A DNA stretch of 64,000 nucleotides from Ariolimax columbianus (taxonomy: Eukaryota > Mollusca > Gastropoda > Stylommatophora > Arionidae), in contig JAVGWX010000007.1 in assembly GCA_036924085.1 (NCBI GenBank), positions 75,385,948 through 75,449,947 of the forward strand. The letters are read 5' to 3'. The notes under the pieces are model-generated. The model searched no databases, was not told the origin of the DNA, and saw only the letters and a list, made by a program, of their open reading frames with translations. Shown here in pieces: positions 54,706 through 64,000 of the stretch. The position numbers were made by a program, and so were the translations under genes. Every line of letters begins with the position of its first letter. Position 1 is the first letter of the stretch.

Positions 54706-55722
54706 CATTTGCGCAGCTAAAATTCAAAAGCGATGTTCATGCTCACGAAGTGTACAATCAATGAACAGCTTGCTTGCTGTTGTGTGTTTGTTTTGTGTGT
54801 TTATTTGTTTTGTGTGTTTTTTAGTGGGGGGGGGGGGGTGGAGAAGGGAGGGGAGTTGAGGAAGGGAGCAAAAAGTATTTCTGCGAATGAATTTCATAAA
54901 TAAATGCTTCCCGTTACCGATGAGAAGTGCATAACTGGCTCGATACATATCCCGAAGGAAGCTAACAAGTTTCTGACGAAGCCCGACCTGGTCGTCCTTC
55001 TCAGATTGCAGCAGAAGTGTATGTACGACGTGTAGGGGAGAGGATTTGAGCGGAAAGGCGAATATAAATAGACAATGTGGCAACTGCAGTTGGCTCTGAG
55101 CGTGTTCCATTGGTTTGGTCGACAAGGAACTCACATTAGTGGCAAACGTTCACGTACGGAGAGAAACTGAATGGGATATGCAATGTGGCCAAAAGAGCAG
55201 ACGGATGACTTCTATGCTGAATGTTTTGATACATTGATAAAGCGATTGAATAAGTGTATCAATGTCGGTAGAAATTATATTGTGAAATAAGGGACAATGT
55301 AAGGGCAACAGTGGATGGTTGCCAAGTTCGAATCTCATTTCATTTATGTTGCAAATAGGTATTTGTGACATATGTACTGACTTGCCCTCATACAGATAAA
55401 AAACTGGCCATACCGCTTTATTAACGAGCTAAGCTTAAGTATAAAAAGGCATGTTAATGTACATACGCGAGCCATGATACAAGACCCCATAGTGTCATTG
55501 TCTTCTCTACAACACCAACTTGCTCGATGACTCCTTGATTCGACCAGTAAATAGTGTCTCTCGTGTTCCCGATTACGTGAGTATGATTCTAGGACACTGA
55601 ACTCAGATAACGACCAATGAATACAATATCCAACATCTCAGAACAATTCTAGTTATTTTATTAATGAACATTTACGTGTCATTTTCATTTTTGTTAAAAG
55701 TACACATAATACGGTTTTAGAC
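54706..55722. other. Intronic, nothing recognised; poly-G run
   Basis: A G-run lies at 54827-54838. A 136-codon minus-strand frame (54724-55134) has no recognisable domain. Confidence 0.4.
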
Positions 55723-55724
55723 AT

Positions 55725-55810
55725 TTACGAGCTACTTGCGTAACATTTACAAGCTATTTGCGTCACATTTACGAGCTATTTGCGTAACATTTACAAGTTA
55801 TTTGCGTCCC
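55725..55810 (+). repeat. 22-bp tandem repeat
   Basis: Four copies of ACATTTACGAGCTATTTGCGT-like units. Confidence 0.9.
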
Positions 55811-55893
55811 ATTCTCACAATTAGGCATCTCGGTTGGCGAAACGTATTATTAAGGTTAGCAAATGTGTGTGTTGTGTGTTACAATACGGCGGA

Positions 55894-55896
<3 letters not shown>

Positions 55897-55954
<58 letters not shown>

Positions 55955-55963
55955 ATATATATA
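55897..55963. repeat. (AT)n microsatellite
   Basis: Dinucleotide run with one TT interruption, followed by ACACAT-rich sequence to 56000. Confidence 0.95.
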
Positions 55964-56001
55964 CATTAATATAATTACACACATACATGCACACATACTT
56001 A

Positions 56002-56147
56002 CGAGGAGTGTTCAAATGAAACCGGCCGAAACTGAAACAAGTGAAGATATGTACGTTGCGCATGATGACGTCACTTCTGGTGTAAACAGCACATACCAAC
56101 CGTACCGTTAAGTTTGCCAAATTTCATTATCCTCTGACGCATAGCTT
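56002..56147 (+). mobile_element. mariner 5' end, left arm of composite
   Basis: CGAGGAGTGTTCAAATGAAA follows TA at 56000-56001. The 146 bp match 42085-42230 (GATGACGTCACTTCTGGTGT, AACAGCACATACCAACCGT, AAGTTTGCCAAATTTCATT). It stops exactly where the CR1 tail begins. Confidence 0.8.
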
Positions 56148-56700
56148 CTTAACTTAACTTAACTTAACTTAACTTAACTTAACTTAACTTAACTTACGTC
56201 TATATACTTGTTTAGAAGACTCTGTACAAGCAGTTCCATTTACATTACCTTGCTCTAATAGCTATGCAAATTCAATCTATTCTTAAATGCATTAATTGTC
56301 CTTGCCTCCATTACTTCCTGTGGCAATACATTCCAAGCATTCACCACTCTTTGACAAGAACAAAATTTCCGAATATCTAATCCGGACCTTTCTTTCCTTA
56401 ATTTGTATCTATGCGCTCTTGTTCTTGAAGGTGGTTTTATTTTGAGAAAACAAAATGTGTTATAGTCTAATTTATCCGTTCCTTTGATTATCTTATAAAC
56501 CTGTATTGTCACCTCGAATTCTTCTCTTTTCTAGACACTGTAGACCGGTTTTTCTGAGTCTTTCCTCATAACTGTAATTCTGGAATCCCACTATAAGCTT
56601 TGTCGCTCTTCTTCGTATCATTTCCAGCATGTTTATATCCCCTCTACGATAATGACTCAACACCTGTACATAGTACTTCAATCTAGGTGTATCTAATGCT
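56148..56700 (-). mobile_element. CR1-like LINE, 3' part with (AAGTT)n tail
   Basis: The tail is about ten CTTAA repeats on + (56148-56197). On the minus strand the frame gives YYVQVLSHYRRGDINMLEMI, RRRATKLIVGFQNYSYEERL, LEKRRIRGD, YKIIKGTDKLDYNTFCF, RSGLDIRKFCSCQRVVNAWN and LPQEVMEARTINAFKNRL, the C-terminal reverse transcriptase region of CR1-group LINEs. A one-base shift lies near 56505. It continues at 57576 on the far side of a nested insertion. Confidence 0.9.
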
Positions 56701-57586
56701 TTATACAGTTTCTTCTTCTTCTTCCTCGTTCATCTTCAGACCTCAACTTCAATAACTCTAACGAAGGCAGCAGTCGACTCAAGGCTCTGTACGCTTTCGT
56801 ACAGCTTCTCGTGGAAGGACACTGGCTGTTGCCAAATGCTACTTCTTTTGTCGGTATACAGTGGACAGGACTGCAAAATATGTTCTGCCTTCATGGGGGC
56901 TGTGCCGCAGGCACAAAGGTCTGTAGTGCCAATCTTGAACTTGTTGTACAGATGGCATCTAAGTCTGTTGTGACCTGTGCGTAGCCGGAGAATTATCACC
57001 TGGTATCGCCTGGAGAGTTGATGGTAGGCATCGTTTTCTATGTGGCCGGGGTGGTCTTTTCTCCATTTTGCACTGTACGTTGCCCTGATGAATACTTTTG
57101 TCTCATTGTATGGGATTTATGTATCACTCTGCTGCAGCATTCCTCCCTCTCTGGACAGTTTGTCTGCCTCCTCGTTGCCTAGAATGTTGCAGTGGGCTGG
57201 TATCCACTGGACTGTGCTTTTTTTTAAAGCACTGGGACAGGCGTTCAAGCGAGTGTGTAAGAGCACCGAGTTCATTTTTGTGCTGGTTCTTGAGCGCCAT
57301 TAACACTGCGAGGGCGTCTGTGAAAATGACCACTTGCTTTTCTGCCTGCTCCTTTTGGTCATTAAGGGTTTAAGCTGCTTGTCTCGGGGCACTGACTTCG
57401 GCACTGAAGTTGCTGCAGCGTCTCCCAGTGGCAAATGCTGCTGAGTATACTTTGCTTTTTAGTTTTATAGTGATGCCTCATCCCCCGTTTCCAATGGCAT
57501 CTCTGGATGAGCCATCCGTATAGGCGTGCCTCCTGGCTATTGGTGGACATTTTTGGTTTATGTAATTTGTAACTATTATACAGTTT
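56701..57586 (-). mobile_element. LINE family B nested in CR1, 11-bp target duplication
   Basis: TTATACAGTTT at 56701-56711 and 57576-57586 bounds an 864-bp minus-strand insertion with a short (GAA)n tail (56712-56724 as TTC). Its frames give an RNase H domain (YTDGS at about 57520, FTDALAVLMALKNQ at 57290-57330, a WIPAHCNILGNEEAD-like block near 57190) followed by ILRLRTGHNRLRCHLYNKFK and the knuckle CACGTAPMKAEHILQSC. This is I/jockey-type architecture. Removing it rejoins the CR1 reading frame (VIVKLY and KALDTPRLKYYV). Confidence 0.95.
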
Positions 57587-58944
57587 GACTATCACTTCCT
57601 TGCTCCTATGTTTAGTATTTCTTTTTATCATGCCTTTTTCACTGCTACCTAGAATTGCTCACTCACTTTACCTGTATAATCTATTATAACCTCTAGGTCC
57701 TTTTCCTTTTCTATCTTTCTAATATTGTTCTCCAATTCTGTAATGGTGTTCCATATTGGATCTACCCACGGTATTACTGTATATTTATCTAAATTAAACT
57801 CCATTTGCCAGCTTACAGACTATTCTCGAATTTTATCTAAATCCAACTTCAATATATCCACTTCTGCTTTAGATGAAACAATACTGCATAGTTTTGTGTC
57901 ATCAGCAAATTTTGCAATCATGGGTCCCATATCAATTCCCAAGTCGTTTATATATATCAAGAACAAAATTGGTTCCAAAACCGAGGTCTATAGCACTCTA
58001 TTTTTTACATCACACCACTCAGACTACTCTTTATTTATGCCAACTCTCTGCCTTCTTCCCGTTAACCAATTTTCAATCCATTTGGCAACTTCCCCACCTA
58101 TTCCATGTGATTTTACCTTTCTAAATAATCTTTGATGAGACACTCTATCAAAGGCCTTTGCAAAATCTAGATAAAAAACAACTACTGGCTCCCCTTTATC
58201 TATAATTTTAATAATCTCCTCCACGAATTATAATTGCTTTTTTAAGCGCTATTTCCCTCTTGTAAACCCATGCTGACTATTTATGATTAAATTAAACTTG
58301 TCTAAATGCATTACAATGTTTTCTTTGATAATTGACTCTAACAATTTATAGACTATGCTCGTTAAACTCACCGGTCTATAATTTGACGATCACTCCTTAA
58401 ATCTGTTCAATCCCTTGGAACAATCCCTGTTACAAGTGATTGAGAACATAATATAGCCAATGGTTTTGCTAGTTGGTCTCTAATTTCAAACAGCAATTTT
58501 GGATAAATACCATCTTGACCTGGACATTTATTCACTTTCAACCCCTCCAATTTGAAAAAAAAAACGTTTCCTCTGTAATACAGATTGATCTTAATCCAGC
58601 TGTATCCATGTCTATTTGAAAAATATCTATAGGCTCTGGTATCTTGGAGCAGTCCTCTTTTGTATAGACTGTGCCAAAGTACTGATTGAGTAGATTAGCT
58701 GCCTCCATATTCTCACTTATTATTTTTCCTATACTGTCTATGAGAGGGCCTAATTTGTCTTTCGTTCTTGTTTATTTTTAACATGTTTTCTTTCGAAGTC
58801 TATCTTTGCGGTTTTATTCACTTTCTGAGCTATGTTCTGCTTTTCCAAACATTTTAAATATGTCACTTTTGATTTACCTGCCTCTATATATTTTTTCCAT
58901 GCTTTATTTTTAGCTCTTCTACATTTAGCGCAACAATATGCGCC
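57576..58944 (-). mobile_element. CR1-like LINE, reverse transcriptase part
   Basis: On the minus strand from 58944: CRRAKNKAWKKYIEAGKSKV, QNIAQKVNKTAKIDFERK, LKVNKCPGQDGIYPKLLFEI, VVVFYLDFAKAFDRVSHQRL (RT motif A, 58130-58190), VAKWIENWLTGRRQRVGINK, LFLIYINDLGID, AKFADDTKLCSIVSSKAEVD (catalytic FADD, 57860-57920), and KGMIKRNTKHRSKEVIVKLY. Several stops and frameshifts. The 5' truncation point at 58944 abuts inverted mariner sequence. Confidence 0.9.
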
Positions 58945-59290
58945 TGACCTGGTCTCGGAAGATCGTTCATTAACTCACGTCCTTCTCTAAACATCGTTGT
59001 CTAGATCTTCACTGTTGTCCTCGACACACTTTTGTCACCATACGCTGCCTGCATTCTGCTATGAATGTCAACTGGTCGAAATCCTTCGCTGACCAACTCT
59101 GGACGAATTCCATATCACACCCGCCATGTTTTCAACGGTCTGCCGAGGAAACTATTAATCGGAGGATAACGACATTTTGCAAACGTGACAGTTGGTATGT
59201 GCTGTTTACACTAAAAGGGACGTCATTATTGCGCATCGTACGTATGTTCACTTGTTGCAGTCTGGTCCGGTTTCATTTTAACACGCCTCG
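58945..59290 (-). mobile_element. mariner 5' end, inverted right arm of composite
   Basis: On the minus strand from 59290: CGAGGCGTGTTAAAATGAAA (terminal repeat), MAGVIWNSSRVGQRRIS, VDIHSRMQAAYGDKSVSRTT, VKIWTTMFREGRELMNDLPR (helix-turn-helix region with about three breaks). It includes more of the transposase than the left arm and ends near the residues PGQAHIV. Confidence 0.8.
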
Positions 59291-59365
59291 CACATGCATA
59301 CACACACATACATACATACACACACATACATACGTACGCACATACATACATACACATATACATAC
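59286..59365 (+). repeat. ACATACAC-type microsatellite
   Basis: Directly follows the right mariner arm. Similar ACACATACATGCACAC lies just left of the left arm (55976-55998). Confidence 0.9.
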
Positions 59366-59880
59366 ATATACTAGTAATACCTGCATAGGAAACCTACCCG
59401 GCAATTAAACTGCACAATGTGAAAGATGCAACAGCAATTTATCAATGAAAGGATCTCTCCCTTCCCGCACGCCTCGCCTGCCTCAAATTCCCTGCCGTCT
59501 CTTTCGTCAGCCCATGACTCCATAATAATAATTTAAGTTGTTTCTTGCAAATACAATCAAACACTTACATTAAAGATGCAATCATAAAATTACACTTTAA
59601 TGTCAGTGGATAACGGTTCAGGCGAATAATATATGTTGACATTTCCAAGTTACAAGAGCAATGGGATCACTAATTATTAAAGGCGCAGGTGGTGTAGCAA
59701 ATCGCGCATTGAAACTGCCACGTTGCTAAGAGACGTCAACACTATGAAATGTTGACAGTTTGTGAGAGTTAGTTGCGGGAGTTAGTTGTAATCCAAAATA
59801 TTTTGCAAAACAATTTGAACTTATCAGTCAACAAACATAAACAGAATTGTAGCATTAAGACTAAACCTAGAGAAATATGG
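59366..59880. other. Intronic, nothing recognised
   Basis: No supported features. Confidence 0.4.
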
Positions 59881-59882
<2 letters not shown>

Positions 59883-59950
<68 letters not shown>

Positions 59951-60002
59951 GTGTGTGTATACACACACACACAAACACACGCACAACACACGCACACACT
60001 CG
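59883..60002. repeat. (AT)n then (CA)n microsatellite
   Basis: Long AT run to about 59950, then GTGTGTGTATACACACAC and CACACGCACA-type sequence. Confidence 0.95.
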
Positions 60003-60099
60003 CAAGATAAACTGCGAGTGACCCAGGCCTCTCTCGAGAGATCTACGGTCAACCTTACTCTCTGCAAATAGCTCTTACCTACGGAAATTACTTTTGGCG

Positions 60100-60365
60100 A
60101 GTGATGCCGTTGTTCACGTAAGGAAGGCAAAACATCGTTAGGCAGGCCACATGCTCAGAAGAAAGGATAAACGTTGAATCATGTCAGCTTGTACAACGGG
60201 AAAGACCGCCAACACGTTGGTGAGATTCCCTTTCCCAATACAGTACAACATCAGCGAGACGTCAGAAAGAAAGCGTGCTACACCCTGGACTGTCATCGCC
60301 CAAAAGAGACAAGTAAAGACCTACCGCTCAGAAACGGTTCATCTATTAATCAAATAACCCAGTAA
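60100..60365 (+). mobile_element. Possible LINE 3' end (weak)
   Basis: AGHMLRRKDKR near 60150 and WTVIAQKRQVKTYRSE near 60290 resemble the GHV-R-KD-RW ... W-x-IA-D-R region of LINE 3' domains, with loss of the middle part. Confidence 0.35.
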
Positions 60366-61125
60366 AATAAATATATTTCATTGCCAGCTGTTGGTTATTT
60401 TAAAACATTCAAACATATGTGCGTACATTATATATATAACATAATTATCGAGCTGACATGCATTCAGACCACATACGTGTGGCAGTGTCACTTATCTTCA
60501 GATATCCTATCAGAGATATCCTGGTCACTCGGACCAATATTTATATGGGGCAGAGTAGCTTCATTTCTTAAGAGTTTACTGACTCACACCATAGACTGTA
60601 AGACGTTAACTTCAACCACAGACTACACTAAAACTTTCGTTAACCATTAAGACAAAATAACATCATTTATTTTCATAAATAATGGTTTCATAATTTCAAC
60701 AAACAAAAAATACTTCTAAACTAAATAATAACAATAATATGTATACTAAACTAACACAGCCGTTACAAGCAAGTGCTGTTGATGTTACTTCTGTAAGCTA
60801 CTTGAGCCGAGATTCTACGTCTCATTTGAAATAATATAAATCCTAAACTCAGTCTAATTCAATAGTATTACAAATCAGAGGTTCTATCTAAGTCGTCTCC
60901 TGCCGTCTACCGGATCGTCTACGTTGGTGATGATCTGCCTTTCTCTGTCAGGGTTGCTGCTTTAGGCTGTCAAGCGTACAAACATGGTTTCACAAATGAG
61001 TTATGTTTCACTTACAACTGTTAGCAGTTCTCAAGTGTTAGAGACATGCCCTTCTGGTGTCCGTGTTACACCTGCATAGAACAATTTCGTTCTCTGAGGG
61101 CTAAAGTGATGCACCTCTCTTTCCG
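60366..61125. other. Intronic, nothing recognised
   Basis: No supported features. Confidence 0.4.
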
Positions 61126-61127
61126 AA

Positions 61128-61345
61128 CTCACGTACCTTTGGGATAGCAGTCACTGTTATTCACTGAATCCTTAATCGTATCCCTGGAAGCGTAGTCTCT
61201 AGGATTCGCCGATTTCTTAATCGAAACGAACTCACGTACCTTTAGGATCGCAGTCCCTAGGATTAATAGAATCCTTAATCAACCCGAACTCTCGTACAAC
61301 TGGGAACGCAGTCCCTAGGATTCGCTGAATTCTTAATCCTGCCAC
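61128..61345 (+). repeat. Tandem repeat of about 55-60 bp
   Basis: Four diverged copies containing GAACTCACGTACCTTTAGGA, TCGCAGTCCCTAGGATT and GAATCCTTAATC. Confidence 0.85.
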
Positions 61346-61559
61346 TGTGATTGTAGAAGGGCCACCATTCTTCCAATATACACCAAATGCATTGGTACTT
61401 TGCAGAACAGTTGGACTGCCTTCTAGATCAACTCAAGTCGTACCGAGACGAATCTTCTCACTCAATGTGATCAGATCTCTATCTCATTTTGTTACAGTGT
61501 GTCCCACCAATGAACATAACTGCAAAACTTTAGGTGCATGATGGGATAGCCACCCCGGT

Positions 61560-62105
61560 CATCCAGGCGATTGTGCTATGCTTCGCTTCATCTATATGAC
61601 GCTCACTACTACGAGGAGCACGTCGATCTGCATCTGGTCATCCAGACCTCCTTGAAAACAGATTGTTTCAAGAGAACGCTACATGGAAGAGAGACAATCG
61701 TCTTAGTCAGTATATTGTGGTTGACCCTGACATGACGTCCTAGTCAATATGTTGTGCCTGGCCCTGACACGACGTCCTAGTCAGTATGTTGTGCCTAACC
61801 CTGTCACGACGTCCTAGTCAGTATATTGTGCCTAGCCCTGACACGACGTCCTAGTCAGTATGTTGTTCCTGGCCCTGACAAGACGTCCTAATCATTGTGT
61901 TTTGCCTAACCCTGACACCACGTCCTAGTCAGTATATTGTGCCCGACCCTGACACGACGTCCTAGTCAGTATATTGTGCGTTACCCTGACACGACGTCCT
62001 AGTCAGTATATTGTGCCTGACCCTGACACGACGTCCTAGTCAGTATATTGTGCGTTACCCTGACGCGACGTCCTTAGTCAGTATGTTGTGCCTGACCGGA
62101 CTAGC
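61560..62105 (+). repeat. Repeat X with 37-bp minisatellite, copy 2
   Basis: The leader (GATTGTGCTATGCTTCGCTT, CGCTCACTACTACGAGGAGC, CTTGAAAACAGATTGTTTC) matches 37855-37990. About ten copies of GTCCTAGTCAGTATATTGTG, CCTGACCCTGACACGAC follow. It again ends where a LINE reverse transcriptase starts. Confidence 0.9.
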
Positions 62106-63277
62106 GTCACACACGCTTCCCGCATAAAGGTGCCGAGTTACATCCTGGTTATCATGGAAAGACGCAGTACTGGTACCAGTACCAAAGAAAGGAAAAGACA
62201 AAACAGATCCAAATGGATATAGGCCTATCAGCCTACTGAGCTGTGTCGGCAAACTGATGGAACGTATGATAAACACCAGACTGATGTGGCATCTGGAAGA
62301 AAAACGAATACTAATTCCACAGCAAGTAGGCTTTAGACAGCACAGATCCACTGATGATCAGGTCACCCTCATAGCCCAGGAAATAAAAGATGCCTACCAG
62401 GAACAGAAACACACAGTAGCGGTTTGGTTGGACCTGGAAAAGGCATTTGACAAAGTCTGGAGAGATGGACAGATTCAAGCTAAGAAGAAGTGAAGTTTGT
62501 GGGAAAATGTACAAGTGGATCAACCACTACCTCAAAAGTACAAGGGCAGATGAGCAAAAAGGTGACACTTGAGCAGGGAGTACCCCAAGGGGGAGTACTG
62601 TCACCCACACTCTTCCTTGTATAAATGACATTACAGAGAATATACCAAGAAGAGTCCATAGCTCGATGTTTGCAGACGATCTGGCTATGTGGACCTCTCA
62701 AAAGAATTTCACCATAGCAAGAAATCGGATGCAGCAGGCCCTAACATCGCTGGAAGAGTGGGCGAACTCATGGCTGGTCAAAATAAACGAGGAAAAAACA
62801 ACATGTACAATATTCTCGCTATCAATCAAACCACAAAACACCAAATTAAGTCTAAACGGCAAATACCTGCAGCCAAACGACAACCCAAACTACCTGGGAG
62901 TCACATTTGATCGGCGCATGACATGGAAAAGTCAGACCGAGAGAAACCGAATGAGAGCCAGAGAAAGAATGGCAATCACGAGGAAACTTGCTAGCACAAG
63001 CTGGGGAGCAGACAAAAGAATACTAAAGAAACTGTACACTGGAAGAGTGAGAACAGTTCTCGAGTATGGCATTGCGGCATGGACAACAGCAGCAAAGGCG
63101 AACTTCGATAAAGTTAGCAAACTCCAAAACCAAGCCATGAGAGTTATAACAGGAGGCTAAAAATTCAACGGCAATTGTAGAACTTGAAAAGATTACAAAA
63201 CTGCAATCCATGACCGACAGAAGAGACTGCAGAGCCCAGCTGCAGTCAGAGAAACTCCGAAGACTGACTGGCCATCC
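62106..63277 (+). mobile_element. I/jockey-type LINE, reverse transcriptase (left part)
   Basis: Reads WKDAVLVPVPKKGKDKTDPN, GYRPISLLSCVGKLMERMIN, QQVGFRQHRSTDDQVTLIAQ, VAVWLDLEKAFDKVWRDG (RT motif A, 62420-62465), SMFADDLAMWTSQKNF (catalytic FADD, 62660-62710), WLVKINEEKTTCTIFSLS, NYLGVTFDRRMTWKSQ, LEYGIAAWTTAAKANFDKVS. Breaks lie at about 62470, 62560 and 63160; the rest is open, so it is fairly young. It continues at 63691 after an inserted LINE. Confidence 0.9.
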
Positions 63278-63690
63278 TACTTCTTCTTCTTCATCGTACG
63301 CAGTCAGACAGTAACATTTATTTTTTCGAAAAAAGCAGCCGTCATCCTGAGGCTGTCGACACTGCCATAGAGCTTGTCTAGCGTTGCCACTGGTGATGGA
63401 CACATCTGCTCTCTCTGGTCCTCGTATGTCGGGCAGTTTTGCAGCAAATGCTCAGCGGTCATTTTCCCGGTACCACACGGGCATTCGTCGGTGCCACCTA
63501 TCTTCAATTTGTTGAATAGGTGGTACCTCAGTCTCTGTGGCCAGTGCGAAGTCTGAAGACAATGACCTGCTCTCTTCTGTTCAACTGGTAATAGGCATCG
63601 TTTTTGGTGTAGCCAGTATGTTCGGTTTCCCATTTGGTCATGTACCTAGCTCTAATAAGCCGTTTTGACTCTTCGTTTTGACTCTTCTAC
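63278..63690 (-). mobile_element. LINE family B 3' end inserted in the LINE
   Basis: Starts with a short (TTC)n (the GAA tail) at 63279-63292. On the minus strand it encodes LRYHLFNKLKIGGTDECPCG, the knuckle CPCGTGKMTAEHLLQNC, and VATLDKLYGSVDSLRMTAAF, nearly the same as 29421-29959. Only a CTAC word repeats at the two edges, so the target duplication is short or lost. A 14-base GTTTTGACTCTTC-type duplication lies at the right edge. Confidence 0.85.
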
Positions 63691-64000
63691 CCTGAGTTAT
63701 ATAACGGAAAACTATCCAAGCATGGACTGGACCCATGCATTCACCGACGGTTCCGTAACAAATACAACACAGAACAGAGGGGCAGGAGCATTCCTGAGCC
63801 TACCAAATGGCAGAAAAATAACACTTTCATTCGCTACTGGAATATACACAAGCAATTTCAGAGCGGAGGCAGAGGCACTGAGGGCGGCAGTGGAAGAAAT
63901 GGGGACAGGTAAAAGGAATGAAAGCCATATAGTCCTGCTTACAGATGCTCTGGCCGTAGTCACAGCACTAAAAAGCCAGAAAAATACTGAACTTAATGAT
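63691..64000 (+). mobile_element. I/jockey-type LINE, RNase H domain (right part, cut by window end)
   Basis: One open frame reads LSYITENYPSMDWTHAFTDG, SVTNTTQNRGAGAFLSLPNG, FRAEAEALRAAVEEMGTG and VLLTDALAVVTALKSQ. This is RNase H with the first (TDGS), second (Glu of AEAEAL) and third (TDALAV) catalytic acidic residues present. Joined to 63277 across the insertion it gives a continuous LRRLTGHPTLSYITENY. The domain runs off the window. Confidence 0.9.

Larger units (their letters stand above)
53646..64000 (+). other. GALNT intron 2 (continues past the window)
   Basis: No sequence like the next conserved GALNT segment (the FHNE and DD motif regions) is seen up to the window end, so the intron is at least 10.3 kb. 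Its contents are listed separately. This reading assumes the gene is intact. Confidence 0.65.

Noticed and set aside
54334..54708. Cys/His repeat protein (zinc-finger-like) on the minus strand
   Set aside because: A 48-bp tandem repeat; Cys and His spacing simply follows the period.
54724..55134. 136-codon minus-strand frame in GALNT intron 2
   Set aside because: No recognisable domain and it includes the complement of a G-run; not supported.
62055..62351. Minus-strand frame of 98 codons
   Set aside because: It is the complement of the LINE reverse transcriptase reading on the + strand.

Overview
The window looks like nuclear DNA from an animal with a repeat-rich genome. The evidence is one recognisable spliced gene (GT-AG introns in matching phase), an 8.6-kb intron full of transposons, many tRNA-derived SINEs, several clades of non-LTR retrotransposon, mariner and pogo/Tigger fossils, and more than a dozen minisatellites. 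The mix of SINE heads, and a CATGTCGTAAGAGGCGACT-like core that I recall from molluscan repeats, suggest a lophotrochozoan, most likely a gastropod mollusc. That placement is inference. There are no rRNA genes, no intact tRNA genes and nothing bacterial.

The one gene with a confident identity is a polypeptide N-acetylgalactosaminyltransferase (GALNT family) on the + strand. Its first coding exon (44196-44919) encodes a short cytosolic tail, a signal anchor and a long stem. Its second (53492-53645) encodes the conserved segment just before the catalytic domain. The intron between them (44920-53491) is built mostly of SINE and LINE copies. Intron 2 runs from 53646 to beyond the window end, so the catalytic exons are not here. 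A second coding candidate is an uninterrupted 300-codon reading frame at 21566-22468 (Asn/Ser-rich, basic C-terminus) of unknown identity.

Layout: 1-3050 is a LINE with a SINE inside and a 47-bp tandem expansion of its reverse transcriptase. 3.8-13 kb holds short minisatellites, LINE 3' ends and SINEs. 14-18.2 kb holds another LINE copy, a SINE and a split 53-bp minisatellite. 18.2-20.6 kb has a Tigger fossil, a 1.1-kb array rich in CACGTG and a LINE fragment. 21.2-23 kb has the orphan frame and a 28-bp array. 24.3-25.8 kb is a mariner fossil carrying a SINE. 26-31 kb has three tandem arrays, LINE 3' ends and SINEs. 31.7-39.5 kb has SINEs and several LINE copies. 40-42 kb is a 36-bp array, followed by a mariner 5' end. 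44.2 kb to the end is the GALNT gene and its introns. Within intron 2, 56002-59290 is a composite: two inverted mariner 5' ends enclose a CR1 element that itself carries a nested LINE.

Nearly all the reverse transcriptase reading frames are broken by stops and frameshifts, so these elements are fossils. Several insertions can be placed to the base from target-site duplications (29407/29960, 49302/49916, 53849/54254, 56701/57576, 24508/24771). These give a relative insertion order in the nested clusters.
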